Shown piece after piece: positions 1 to 5,529 of a DNA stretch of 5,529 bases (positions within the stretch are counted from its first letter, which is position 1; every line of letters begins with the position of its first letter). The stretch comes from Lachnospiraceae bacterium. Lineage in GTDB: Bacteria > Bacillota > Clostridia > Lachnospirales > Lachnospiraceae. The position numbers were made by a program, and so were the translations under genes. The notes under the pieces are model-generated. The model was not told the origin of the DNA. It saw only the letters and a program-made list of their open reading frames with translations, and ran no database searches. The stretch spans positions 1 through 5,529 of the forward strand of contig JAKSRN010000133.1 of assembly GCA_024403585.1 (NCBI GenBank). Reading direction: 5' to 3'.

Positions 1-1769
1 TCCTCTTTTTCATCTCCCTGCATGAAGATGCAGTAAGACTGGGCATCCCCTCGTCCGACACGGCCACGCAGCTGGTGGAGCTGGGCAAGACCGAAGCGCT
101 CGGCATTTTCAATCATCATGACGGTGGCGTTGGGAACATTTACCCCGACTTCCACAACGGTGGTGGAGACCAGGATCTGGATCTCATTCTCTGCGAATGC
201 CTTCATCACCGCATCCTTCTCTGCCGCCTTCATCCGGCCATGCAGCAGCGCAATGCCAACCTCTTTTGGAAAATGCTTCTTCAGCCTCTCACTGTACTCC
301 AGCACGTTCTCACAGGCGATCTCTTCGTTTGGCTCTACCATCGGACAGATCACATAGACCTGATGTCCTGCCTGGATCTCCTTCTGCATAAAGCGATAGG
401 CATTAGGCCGGTAGGAAGTACCCACTACACAGTTTTTGATGGGTTTTCTTCGGGCCGGCAGTTCATCCAGAATGGAGATATCCAGGTCTCCATAGAGAAT
501 GATGGCCAGGGTTCGCGGGATCGGTGTGGCACTCATGACCAGAACATTTGGCGGGTAGCCTTTTTCCGAAAGCATGTTTCTCTGGCGGACACCGAATCTG
601 TGCTGCTCATCCGTGATGACCAGTCCTAAGTTCTTGTACTGCACCGTCTGCTGGATCAGGGCATGGGTGCCTATGATCATGCCTGCATAGCCGCAGGCAA
701 TCTTTTCATTGATCTCTCTTTTTTCTTTTGGGGTGCAGCTGCCCTTCAGAAGGACAGGGTGCACATCTGTCAGGCCATTCTCTTCCAGCAACTTAAGAAG
801 TGCCTCATAATGCTGATTGGCCAGCACCTCTGTCGGAACCATTAGTGCACTCTGGTAGCCGTTCTCCCACATCATGATCATGGCCAGGAAGGCGAGGATG
901 GTTTTTCCGCTTCCTACGTCTCCCTGAATGAGGCGGTTCATGAGAGAAGAACCTTTCAGGTCATTCTCCAGCTCATTCCACACCTGCATCTGCCCTCTGG
1001 TCAGCCGGTAAGGCAGGTTCTCGATCACTTCTTCTGTTTTCCAGACTGCTTTTGCCGGAAAATGATTCTCCTGCTGCACACCATGCTCTTTCATTCTTGC
1101 CAGCGTCAGCATGAAGAAAAAGAACTCGTCAAAGACAAGACGGCTTCTGGCCTCCAGAAGCGCCTCCTCATTCTCCGGAAAATGAATGCTGTTGATGGCA
1201 AAATTGATATCGGCGAGCCCCAGACGTTCCCGGATCTCAAAGGGAAGATATTCCTTTTCCAGGGCACGCTGAGATAGCAGCTGGGTCACAGCCTTGCAGA
1301 CTGCTTTGTTGGTGAGGCCGGAGGTGAGGGCGTAGACAGGAAGCATTTTACCCTGCATGCCCTCATAAGCCGCCATGGAGTAGATTTCCGGATGTTCCAT
1401 CAGGCGGCGGTTGTTCTTCAGGATGACCTTGCCGCGGAAGACAAAACGGCTGCCCCTTTTCAGGGTACTGCGTAAAAAAGGCATATGAAACCATATGATC
1501 TGCAACTGGCCGGTGGCATCTTCTAAATTCAGCACCGTCACTGCTTTGGCTCCGCCGCCTGAGACAGAGGGAGCCTTGGTAATCGTTCCATACACCGCTT
1601 GTTTCTCATTGATTCGTACCTGACCTAACGGTACTGCTTTTTCGAAGGAATCGTATTCTCTCGGATAATAATGAAGAAGCTGATTGAGAGTGCCGACGCC
1701 GACTCTCTCAAACAGCTTTTCTGTCTTTTCGCCGATTCCTTTCAATTCACGTAAAGAATCTTTGCTCAT
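1..1769 (-). CDS. recG: ATP-dependent DNA helicase RecG, partial (C-terminus beyond left edge)
   Basis: RecG is a superfamily 2 double-strand DNA translocase that remodels stalled replication forks and branch-migrates Holliday junctions. 589 whole codons are visible with no stop; family members are about 680-690 residues, so roughly 90 C-terminal residues are missing. I translated it by hand from the minus strand. In order: an N-terminal helical segment with LKGIGEKTEKLF near residues 9-20, an OB-fold-like wedge domain around 55-125, a Q-motif-like region (LPYRLTRGQ, 252-260), Walker A GDVGSGKT (283-290), motif Ia VPTEVLANQHYE (311-322), Walker B DEQH (387-390), motif III SATPIPRT (413-420), motif IV LLHGRM (508-513), motif V STTVVEVGVNVP (535-546) and motif VI QLHQLRGRVGRG (563-574). 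All key catalytic residues are intact. The ATG at 1769-1767 is the only possible start, because the fakA TAA stop lies in the same frame six codons upstream. No good Shine-Dalgarno precedes it, so translation may depend on fakA, 15 bases away. Third positions look richer in G+C than in fakA. Confidence 0.97.
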   Translation of the reverse strand, partial: MSKDSLRELKGIGEKTEKLFERVGVGTLNQLLHYYPREYDSFEKAVPLGQVRINEKQAVYGTITKAPSVSGGGAKAVTVLNLEDATGQLQIIWFHMPFLRSTLKRGSRFVFRGKVILKNNRRLMEHPEIYSMAAYEGMQGKMLPVYALTSGLTNKAVCKAVTQLLSQRALEKEYLPFEIRERLGLADINFAINSIHFPENEEALLEARSRLVFDEFFFFMLTLARMKEHGVQQENHFPAKAVWKTEEVIENLPYRLTRGQMQVWNELENDLKGSSLMNRLIQGDVGSGKTILAFLAMIMMWENGYQSALMVPTEVLANQHYEALLKLLEENGLTDVHPVLLKGSCTPKEKREINEKIACGYAGMIIGTHALIQQTVQYKNLGLVITDEQHRFGVRQRNMLSEKGYPPNVLVMSATPIPRTLAIILYGDLDISILDELPARRKPIKNCVVGTSYRPNAYRFMQKEIQAGHQVYVICPMVEPNEEIACENVLEYSERLKKHFPKEVGIALLHGRMKAAEKDAVMKAFAENEIQILVSTTVVEVGVNVPNATVMMIENAERFGLAQLHQLRGRVGRGDAQSYCIFMQGDEKE

Positions 1770-1784
1770 TATAAAACTAACCGA

Positions 1785-3446
1785 TTATTCCACGGAAATA
1801 ATACAATAGTAGATTGGCTGTCCGCCACAGTTTACTTCAACATCACAGTCAGGATATTTGTCTGCGATCTCATCGCCGAAGGCAGATGCATCTTCCTCAG
1901 AGAAGTCCTCACCGTAGTAGATGCTGATCAGGCTGCTGTCCTCAGTCAGCATAGCCTCGATGGCTTTGGCAGAAACCTCTGCAATGTCCTGTCCAACACC
2001 GATGATGCCATGATCGCCAACAGCCATGATGTCACCCTTGTGGATCTCAATGTCGTCAATGCAGGTATCTCTTACTGCATAAGTAATGGAACCTGTAGCA
2101 ACTGTTGTGATGGCTTCGTTCATTGCAGCCTCATTGTCCTCTACAGAAGCTTCCGGATCATAACTGATCATGGCTGTTACGCACTGTGGAGCTGTCTTGG
2201 AAGGGATTACAATGATATTCTTATCCTCTACCAGATCCTTTGCCTGGTTTGCAGCGAGGATGATGTTTTTGTTGTTCGGGAATACGAAGACGTTCTTCGC
2301 ATTCACTTTCTCGATGGCATTCAGCATGTCCTCAGTACTTGGGTTCATGGTCTGGCCGCCCTCGATGAGGTAGTCAACATTCAGGCCTTTGAAGATCTCA
2401 GCAAATCCGTCACCAACAGAAACACTGATGAATCCAACTTCTTTAGCCGGCTCAGCCTTCTTGGCAGCAGCCTGCTGTGCAGCTACTTTCTCAGCATCTT
2501 TGATGACACGCTCCTGATGCTCCTCACGCATGTTGTCGATCTTCATGCGGGTCAGTGCACCGAAGGTCAGAGCCTTCTGGATCGCAAGACCAGGATCATT
2601 GGTATGTACATGCACTTTTACGATCTCGTCGTCAGCAACAACTACCAGAGAATCACCCAGGGAAAGCAGATACTCTTTGAATTCAGCCTCCTGCTCCTCT
2701 GTGATCGGATTGTTCAGCATAATGATAAACTCAGTACAGTAACCGAATTTGATCTCTTCTTCTGTCTCTTTGCTGATCTTAACAAACTCAGATCCGCTCT
2801 TCTCCTGCTCAAAGTTCAGGTCGATCTCTTTACCACAGAATGCGTCAAATGCACCCTGGCATACAGTGATGAGACCCTGTCCGCCGGAATCCACTACGCC
2901 AGCCTCTTTCAGTACAGGAAGCATCTCCGGTGTCTGAGACAGAACATATTCGCCATGCTCCAGTACAGCTTTGAGGAAGTCCTCTAAAGGCATCTCCTCC
3001 TCAGAGAGCTCCATTGCCTTATCAGCAATACCTTTGGCAACAGTCAGGATTGTACCTTCCTTTGGTTTCATAACTGCCTTGTAAGCAGTCTCAGTAGCTT
3101 TTACAAGAGCATCTGCAATAGCAGGTGCATCTGCAGACTCAACCTCACGGATGGATTTTGTAAATCCTCTGAGAAGCTGAGACAGGATAACACCAGAGTT
3201 ACCTCTTGCTCCTCTAAGAGATCCGGAAGAGATTGCCTTAGCAAGAGAATTCATGCTGATCTCCTGCAGATTATTCACCTCTTTGACAGCTGACATAATC
3301 GTCATTGTCATATTGGTACCTGTATCGCCATCCGGTACAGGGAAAACATTCAGTTCATTGATCCACTCTTTTTTCACCTCAAGATTCTTGGCACCAGCCA
3401 GAAACATCTTTGAAAGAAGAACGGCATCGATTGTATTAACAGACAC
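1785..3446 (-). CDS. fakA: Fatty acid kinase catalytic subunit FakA (DAK2 / YloV family)
   Basis: FakA is the cytosolic ATP-binding subunit that phosphorylates fatty acids presented by FakB (DegV-family) proteins; the acyl-phosphate then enters phospholipid synthesis through PlsX/PlsY. The product is 553 residues, the usual family length. The N-terminal DAK2 kinase domain (about 1-205) carries the metal/nucleotide motif NVFPVPDGDTGTNM (33-46, acidic residues D39 and D41), SLRGARGNSG (76-85), KPKEGTILTV (127-136) and VVDSGGQGL (184-192). The middle domain (about 225-310) has C237 and the pair H279/H281 in KVHVHTNDPG, which fits the zinc site I recall for Staphylococcus FakA. An Ala/Lys/Glu-rich linker (about 312-336) leads to the C-terminal domain (about 337-553). 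The start is GTG at 3446-3444, supported by GGAGG nine bases upstream. It follows yloU by 23 bases and precedes recG by 15. No fakB is in the window. Older annotations call this family dihydroxyacetone-kinase-like, but that activity is not supported here. Confidence 0.95.
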   Translation of the reverse strand: MSVNTIDAVLLSKMFLAGAKNLEVKKEWINELNVFPVPDGDTGTNMTMTIMSAVKEVNNLQEISMNSLAKAISSGSLRGARGNSGVILSQLLRGFTKSIREVESADAPAIADALVKATETAYKAVMKPKEGTILTVAKGIADKAMELSEEEMPLEDFLKAVLEHGEYVLSQTPEMLPVLKEAGVVDSGGQGLITVCQGAFDAFCGKEIDLNFEQEKSGSEFVKISKETEEEIKFGYCTEFIIMLNNPITEEQEAEFKEYLLSLGDSLVVVADDEIVKVHVHTNDPGLAIQKALTFGALTRMKIDNMREEHQERVIKDAEKVAAQQAAAKKAEPAKEVGFISVSVGDGFAEIFKGLNVDYLIEGGQTMNPSTEDMLNAIEKVNAKNVFVFPNNKNIILAANQAKDLVEDKNIIVIPSKTAPQCVTAMISYDPEASVEDNEAAMNEAITTVATGSITYAVRDTCIDDIEIHKGDIMAVGDHGIIGVGQDIAEVSAKAIEAMLTEDSSLISIYYGEDFSEEDASAFGDEIADKYPDCDVEVNCGGQPIYYCIISVE

Positions 3447-3455
3447 GATAAGTAT

Positions 3456-3460
3456 CCTCC
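3456..3460 (-). promoter_or_regulatory. Shine-Dalgarno of fakA
   Basis: The minus strand reads GGAGG here, nine bases before the GTG at 3446-3444. It lies in the 23-base gap after the yloU stop and decides in favour of this non-ATG start. Confidence 0.85.
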
Positions 3461-3469
3461 TATTCTATA

Positions 3470-3826
3470 TCAGTCTATAACTCGAACGCCCTCTACAAGA
3501 ATGCGAACATTGTCTACTTCCATTCCTGTAAACTCTTCAACTTTATATTTAATGCTGTCAATCAGATTAAGCGAAACAGCCGAAATGCTGACACCATATG
3601 CCACGATCACATGAAAATCGATGGAGATCTTGTTATCTTCGATTCCGACATTGATACCCTGTTTGATATTATCGCGTTTAAGCAGCTTAACAATGCCTTC
3701 TTTCATGTTCACAGCTGCCATACCCACGATTCCGAAACACTCAACCGCAACAGAACCTGCATAAGTAGCAATGACATCTGAATTAATAACAATCTCACCA
3801 TATTCAGTGCTTACTCTAGCTTTCAT
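3470..3826 (-). CDS. yloU: Asp23/Gls24 family envelope stress response protein (YloU-like)
   Basis: This is a small Asp23/Gls24-family protein of 118 residues from the start chosen here, similar in length to Bacillus YloU (about 120). Family traits seen are the opening EYGEIVINSDVIATYAG (8-24), the core VAVECFGIVGMA (27-38), LLKRDN (48-53), the strand IDFHVIVAYGVSI (69-81) and the ending VRILVEGVRV (107-116). There is no signal peptide or membrane segment. Asp23 of Staphylococcus is tied to the membrane by a partner and linked to envelope stress; the function of the YloU branch is not established, but it is very often encoded just before fakA, as here, which suggests a role linked to fatty acid or envelope metabolism. 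A GTG three codons upstream (3835-3833) is open, but AAGGAG lies eight bases before the ATG at 3826-3824 and overlaps that GTG, so the ATG is the better start. First gene of the yloU–fakA–recG cluster. Confidence 0.93.
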   Translation of the reverse strand: MKARVSTEYGEIVINSDVIATYAGSVAVECFGIVGMAAVNMKEGIVKLLKRDNIKQGINVGIEDNKISIDFHVIVAYGVSISAVSLNLIDSIKYKVEEFTGMEVDNVRILVEGVRVID

Positions 3827-3834
3827 GTCATTCA

Positions 3835-3840
3835 CTCCTT
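3835..3840 (-). promoter_or_regulatory. Shine-Dalgarno of yloU, decides the start
   Basis: The minus strand reads AAGGAG, eight bases before the ATG at 3826-3824. Its last G is also the first base of the alternative GTG (3835-3833), so it cannot serve that codon. A second AAGGA-type run just upstream (AAGG at 3841-3844) could make a weak site for the GTG but with poor spacing. Confidence 0.8.
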
Positions 3841-3913
3841 CCTTAAAAATAGTTTATATCTGTATCTTTTGATTTATTCTTTAAACATGGTAAATTTATA
3901 CAGACTTACATAT

Positions 3914-3919
3914 AGTATA
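3914..3919 (-). promoter_or_regulatory. Candidate -10 element for the yloU-fakA-recG transcript
   Basis: The minus strand reads TATACT, five of six matches to the sigma-A -10 consensus, about 90 bases before the yloU start. The bases at the right distance upstream are T-rich (TTCATT or TTTCAT, at 16-17 bases) but match the -35 consensus poorly. Transcription would begin near 3907, leaving a leader of about 80 bases in which I see no strong hairpin. A weak sigma-A promoter or one helped by an activator would fit; the call is tentative. Confidence 0.4.
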
Positions 3920-3970
3920 ACCGATTTAGTTTGAAAATGAAATAAAAAAATGTGCAAAATGGTTTTCAGT

Positions 3971-4019
3971 AATTTTTATTTATTTTCCACTTGCCAAACC
4001 CGGTTTCATCTGTTAGAAT
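3971..4019 (+). promoter_or_regulatory. rpmB promoter (sigma-A type, with extended -10 and AT-rich upstream tract)
   Basis: TTGCCA (3991-3996) and TAGAAT (4014-4019) are separated by exactly 17 bases, each with five of six consensus matches. TG at 4011-4012 gives an extended -10. An A/T-only tract at 3971-3986, just upstream of the -35, resembles an UP element, as expected for a strongly expressed ribosomal protein gene. Transcription should begin around 4025-4027, giving a leader of about 53 bases. Confidence 0.8.
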
Positions 4020-4031
4020 AACTTGTGTTGC

Positions 4032-4055
4032 GAGCCTTGATTGAATTGGCTCAAT
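4032..4055 (+). promoter_or_regulatory. Possible small hairpin in the rpmB leader
   Basis: GAGCC (4032-4036) can pair with GGCTC (4048-4052) around an 11-base loop. ATTGA (4040-4044) can instead pair with TCAAT (4051-4055); the two pairings exclude each other. The element begins only a few bases after the predicted transcription start and ends 11 bases before the Shine-Dalgarno. The stems are short and could be chance. I do not recognise a described ribosomal-protein leader here. Confidence 0.25.
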
Positions 4056-4066
4056 TATTTTTCATT

Positions 4067-4071
4067 GGAGG
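4067..4071 (+). promoter_or_regulatory. Shine-Dalgarno of rpmB
   Basis: GGAGG lies seven bases before the ATG at 4079. It fixes the start at MAKCAIC and rules out an open in-frame GTG at 4025, which would sit at the predicted transcription start. Confidence 0.9.
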
Positions 4072-4078
4072 TGCAGTT

Positions 4079-4264
4079 ATGGCAAAATGTGCAATCTGCG
4101 AAAAAGGCGTTTACTTTGGTAACAACGTGAGCCATTCTCATAGAAGATCTAATAGAATGTGGAAATCAAACGTAAAGTCTGTTCGTGTAAAAACTGAAGG
4201 CGGAAACCAGAGAATGTACGTATGTACTTCCTGCTTAAGAGACGGCAAAGTTGAGCGTGCTTAA
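4079..4264 (+). CDS. rpmB: 50S ribosomal protein L28 (bL28), zinc-binding form
   Basis: bL28 is a small basic protein of the large ribosomal subunit. The product is 61 residues, normal for Firmicutes. It opens with MAKCAICEKG and carries the family motif VSHSHRRSNRMWKSN (17-31), ending in CTSCLRDGKVERA. Two CxxC pairs (C4/C7 and C49/C52) form the zinc ribbon of the C+ paralogue type; species with a zinc-free L28 lack these cysteines, so this copy should need zinc. It stands alone on its strand, with its own strong promoter and its own terminator, divergent from yloU. The same divergent rpmB/yloU arrangement is known from Bacillus subtilis. Confidence 0.98.
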   Translation: MAKCAICEKGVYFGNNVSHSHRRSNRMWKSNVKSVRVKTEGGNQRMYVCTSCLRDGKVERA

Positions 4265-4293
4265 TCTGTGTTTCAAAACTGAAGTGTGATTAC

Positions 4294-4325
4294 AAAGAGA
4301 ATTGTCGATGGCAATTCTCTTTTTT
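4294..4325 (+). terminator. Intrinsic terminator of rpmB
   Basis: AAAGAGAATTG (4294-4304) pairs with CAATTCTCTTT (4312-4322) around a 7-base loop, followed by T residues to 4325. The stem starts 29 bases after the rpmB stop. The other strand has only a short T run after the stem, so this one serves mainly rpmB. Confidence 0.85.
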
Positions 4326-4334
4326 CACGTTCAG

Positions 4335-4376
4335 GCAAAAAAGAAGTCTTCGCAACCGCGAAGACTTCTTTTTTGC
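4335..4376. terminator. Bidirectional intrinsic terminator between rpmB and gerW
   Basis: A perfect 19-bp inverted repeat (arms 4335-4353 and 4358-4376) surrounds the loop AACC. The arms carry six A on the left and six T on the right, so each strand has a GC-containing hairpin core (GAAGTCTTCGC) followed by a T tract. It lies 28 bases past the gerW stop on the minus strand and acts as backup for rpmB on the plus strand, isolating the two convergent units. Confidence 0.92.
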
Positions 4377-4404
4377 TCAATCATAGGTTTGAACTTCCCG
4401 ATTC

Positions 4405-4806
4405 TCACTCCGCTGTATTCTCAGCCTCATAGATCATCTCTTCCACATCATCCAGTGTCACTTCGTCATCACCCTTCTTTGTAAAGCGGTTGATGAGATC
4501 CGGCACCATATCCAGCACCTTGGATACAGCATCCTGGCTCTTAACACTGACCATACGGATTCCGTTGCCGTTGATTACCAGAATCGCACTTGGTGAGATC
4601 TTTGAAAACATTCCGCCACTGGCTTTCTGTTTTGCATTCTCTCCTAAAGCTCCTGCTCCGACTCCAAAGGACACATCTGCCAGCGGAAGAAGAATGTTAT
4701 CTCCTGCGTAGATTGGTTCTCCCACAACAGTCTTTGTGGTAAGAAATCCGTCCATTCCCTTCAGCAGAGATTCTACGGTTGAATTAAATGAATTTTTTTC
4801 AGCCAT
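4405..4806 (-). CDS. gerW: GerW family sporulation protein (YtfJ-like)
   Basis: The product is a 133-residue member of the Spore_YtfJ/GerW family. In Bacillus subtilis the orthologue is made during sporulation and needed for normal germination; its biochemical role is not known. Visible family features are the helical N-terminus (STVESLLKGMDGFL, 9-22), the motif TKTVVGEPI (24-32), LPLADVSFGVGAGA (41-54), a short loop around residues 55-65 in place of the longer Gly-rich insert I recall in Bacillus, the strand SPSAILVINGNGIRMV (71-86), a helix with DMVPDLINRF (98-107) and an acidic tail. There is no signal peptide. It starts at ATG 4806-4804 with GGAGG seven bases upstream, inside the end of the DUF2953 gene, 2 bases after that gene's stop. 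The pairing matches Bacillus ytfI–ytfJ. Transcription ends at the 19-bp hairpin downstream. The family call is firm; the role in this organism is inferred and implies a spore-former. Confidence 0.93.
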   Translation of the reverse strand: MAEKNSFNSTVESLLKGMDGFLTTKTVVGEPIYAGDNILLPLADVSFGVGAGALGENAKQKASGGMFSKISPSAILVINGNGIRMVSVKSQDAVSKVLDMVPDLINRFTKKGDDEVTLDDVEEMIYEAENTAE

Positions 4807-4808
4807 TA

Positions 4809-5529
4809 TTATGCCTCCTTACGTCGTACTTTTTTTATTAAACGGCGAACCTGTTTATTCAACAGGATCTTCACTCCATGGAACAACAGCACGATCAATC
4901 TGATCCTGCCCTTTAATACCAGATTACAATTCAATAGAGATTCTTCAAAATCCGGACTGATCAACAGATCCTTCGGTAGGATCGGATAGATGGATGCCAG
5001 CATCGCCAGAATCTCTCCTGTGGAAGCGGGATCTCCCGTTCCGTATTCAACACTGCCCTTCAGCTTGTATGGCAGTATATGTTTTATAATTGCAAGGATC
5101 TCTTTCTTCGCAACAAAAAATACATCCTTAAACATTTTTGACTGAAGAAGGTCCAGTCCCCACTTTGTCTTGTCCGCAAGACTTTCCGCCTTATCGGACA
5201 CAGCCTCAACCTTATTTTCTATTGTCTCGATGATATTCGAAACTTTTTCCGGAAGACCGAACAGGATCTCGATTACATGGGCGATCTTTTCAAAGATACC
5301 TCTGATCTTCTCACCAAGACTCTTCTTTGGTGCTTCTTGAGTTTCCTCAATCGGAGTTGCGGTTTCTGTCTCAGCCAAAGCCTCGACCGGTTTCTCACCT
5401 GGATTCTCGACTGATGTTCCAGCCAGAGACTCTGCAGATGTATCTGCCGAATCCTCCGCAGATGCTTCACCTGACTTCATACCAGATCCCGCTGCTGTAT
5501 CCTCATCAAACGTCTCACCCGACTTCTCG
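4809..5529 (-). CDS. DUF2953 domain protein (YtfI-like), partial (N-terminus beyond right edge)
   Basis: The frame is open to the window edge, so the protein continues upstream; 239 C-terminal residues are visible. The ATG at 5480-5478 lies inside a repetitive segment and has no clear ribosome binding site, so it is unlikely to be the true start. Visible residues 1-67 are low-complexity, rich in S, A, E, T and D, with a degenerate repeat. Residues 68-125 are a helix-prone, heptad-like stretch (for example VSNIIETIENKVEAVSDKA). The DUF2953 signature YGTGDPASTGE follows at 162-172, then a hydrophobic helix RLIVLLFHGVKILL (210-223) and a strongly basic tail. The function of DUF2953 proteins is unknown; the family is common in spore-formers and sits beside gerW/ytfJ, as here. 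Relatives usually begin with a hydrophobic segment, which would lie outside this window. The stop TAA is 2 bases before gerW, whose Shine-Dalgarno lies within this gene, so the pair is probably translationally coupled. Confidence 0.88.
   Translation of the reverse strand, partial: EKSGETFDEDTAAGSGMKSGEASAEDSADTSAESLAGTSVENPGEKPVEALAETETATPIEETQEAPKKSLGEKIRGIFEKIAHVIEILFGLPEKVSNIIETIENKVEAVSDKAESLADKTKWGLDLLQSKMFKDVFFVAKKEILAIIKHILPYKLKGSVEYGTGDPASTGEILAMLASIYPILPKDLLISPDFEESLLNCNLVLKGRIRLIVLLFHGVKILLNKQVRRLIKKVRRKEA
4814..4818 (-). promoter_or_regulatory. Shine-Dalgarno of gerW inside the DUF2953 gene
   Basis: The minus strand reads GGAGG seven bases before the gerW ATG. It overlaps the last sense codons of the upstream gene, the usual layout of a coupled pair. 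Confidence 0.85.
5467..5526 (-). repeat. Degenerate 48-base (16-residue) repeat in the DUF2953 gene
   Basis: TCACCTGACTTC (5467-5478) recurs as TCACCCGACTTC (5515-5526), exactly 48 bases apart. In the protein this gives KSGE at visible residues 2-5 and 18-21, with EDTA (9-12) matched by EDSA (25-28) at the same spacing. Only two units are clear, and the array may continue past the right edge. Confidence 0.45.

Noticed and set aside
75..629. 184-codon open frame on the plus strand, antisense to recG
   Set aside because: It lies entirely opposite the RecG helicase motifs III to VI; the His-rich translation resembles no protein family I know.
1143..1161. GCTTCTGG-CCT-CCAGAAGC hairpin inside recG
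   Set aside because: An 8-bp stem of this kind is not surprising by chance in 5.5 kb; it has no T tract and lies within coding sequence.
1482..1497. CATATG occurring twice, ten bases apart
   Set aside because: Short self-complementary hexamers inside recG, explained by the codons; no sign of an operator or of a mobile element end.
1768..1773. Perfect TATAAT on the minus strand overlapping the recG start
   Set aside because: No -35-like hexamer stands 16-18 bases upstream, and such a promoter would give a transcript lacking the recG start codon. Likely chance in A/T-rich spacer.
2010..2987. 325-codon open frame on the plus strand, antisense to fakA
   Set aside because: It is a shadow of the fakA coding frame: the protein is Cys- and Leu-rich with no recognisable domain, and no ribosome binding site was noted. 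fakA on the other strand has full family motifs.
4025..4264. Longer rpmB frame from GTG 4025, adding 18 residues
   Set aside because: The GTG falls at the predicted transcription start, has no ribosome binding site, and the L28 family starts at MAKC, with GGAGG seven bases before that ATG.
4302..4484. 60-codon plus-strand frame across the terminators
   Set aside because: It runs through both hairpins and into the antisense of gerW, has no ribosome binding site and shows no recognisable protein features.
5478..5480. ATG as the start of the DUF2953 gene
   Set aside because: The frame stays open to the window edge, the segment is part of a repeat that begins upstream, and no good ribosome binding site precedes it.

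Overview
The window looks like ordinary chromosomal core DNA from a spore-forming Clostridia member, most likely a Lachnospiraceae-type gut anaerobe. This is inferred from the YloU–FakA–RecG cluster divergent from rpmB, a clostridial-type GerW/YtfJ sporulation protein behind a DUF2953 gene, strong GGAGG ribosome binding sites, and moderate G+C with AT-rich intergenic DNA. No mobile element, CRISPR array, tRNA or rRNA is visible.

Layout. Positions 1-3826 hold a minus-strand cluster read right to left: yloU (Asp23/Gls24 family), fakA (fatty acid kinase subunit, DAK2 family, GTG start) and recG (DNA branch-migration helicase, cut by the left edge about 90 residues before its expected end). Gaps are 23 and 15 bases, so one transcript is likely. 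Positions 3827-4078 form an AT-rich divergent intergenic region with a very good promoter for rpmB and a weaker candidate for yloU. rpmB (ribosomal protein L28, zinc-binding form) is the only plus-strand gene. It is followed by two hairpin terminators, the second a 19-bp perfect stem that works in both orientations. Beyond it, pointing back toward rpmB, lies a two-gene minus-strand unit: a DUF2953 protein (cut by the right edge) and gerW/ytfJ, 2 bases apart and probably translationally coupled.

How the genes relate. rpmB supplies a ribosomal protein. FakA phosphorylates fatty acids bound to a FakB protein encoded elsewhere, feeding exogenous fatty acids into phospholipid synthesis. YloU is its usual small neighbour of unclear role. 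RecG handles stalled forks and recombination intermediates. The DUF2953–GerW pair is a known neighbour pair (ytfI–ytfJ in Bacillus) tied to spores and germination.

I found no convincing new biological system. The points most worth a second look are the repetitive low-complexity segment of the DUF2953 protein, the missing Shine-Dalgarno of recG, and the short foldable leader of rpmB.
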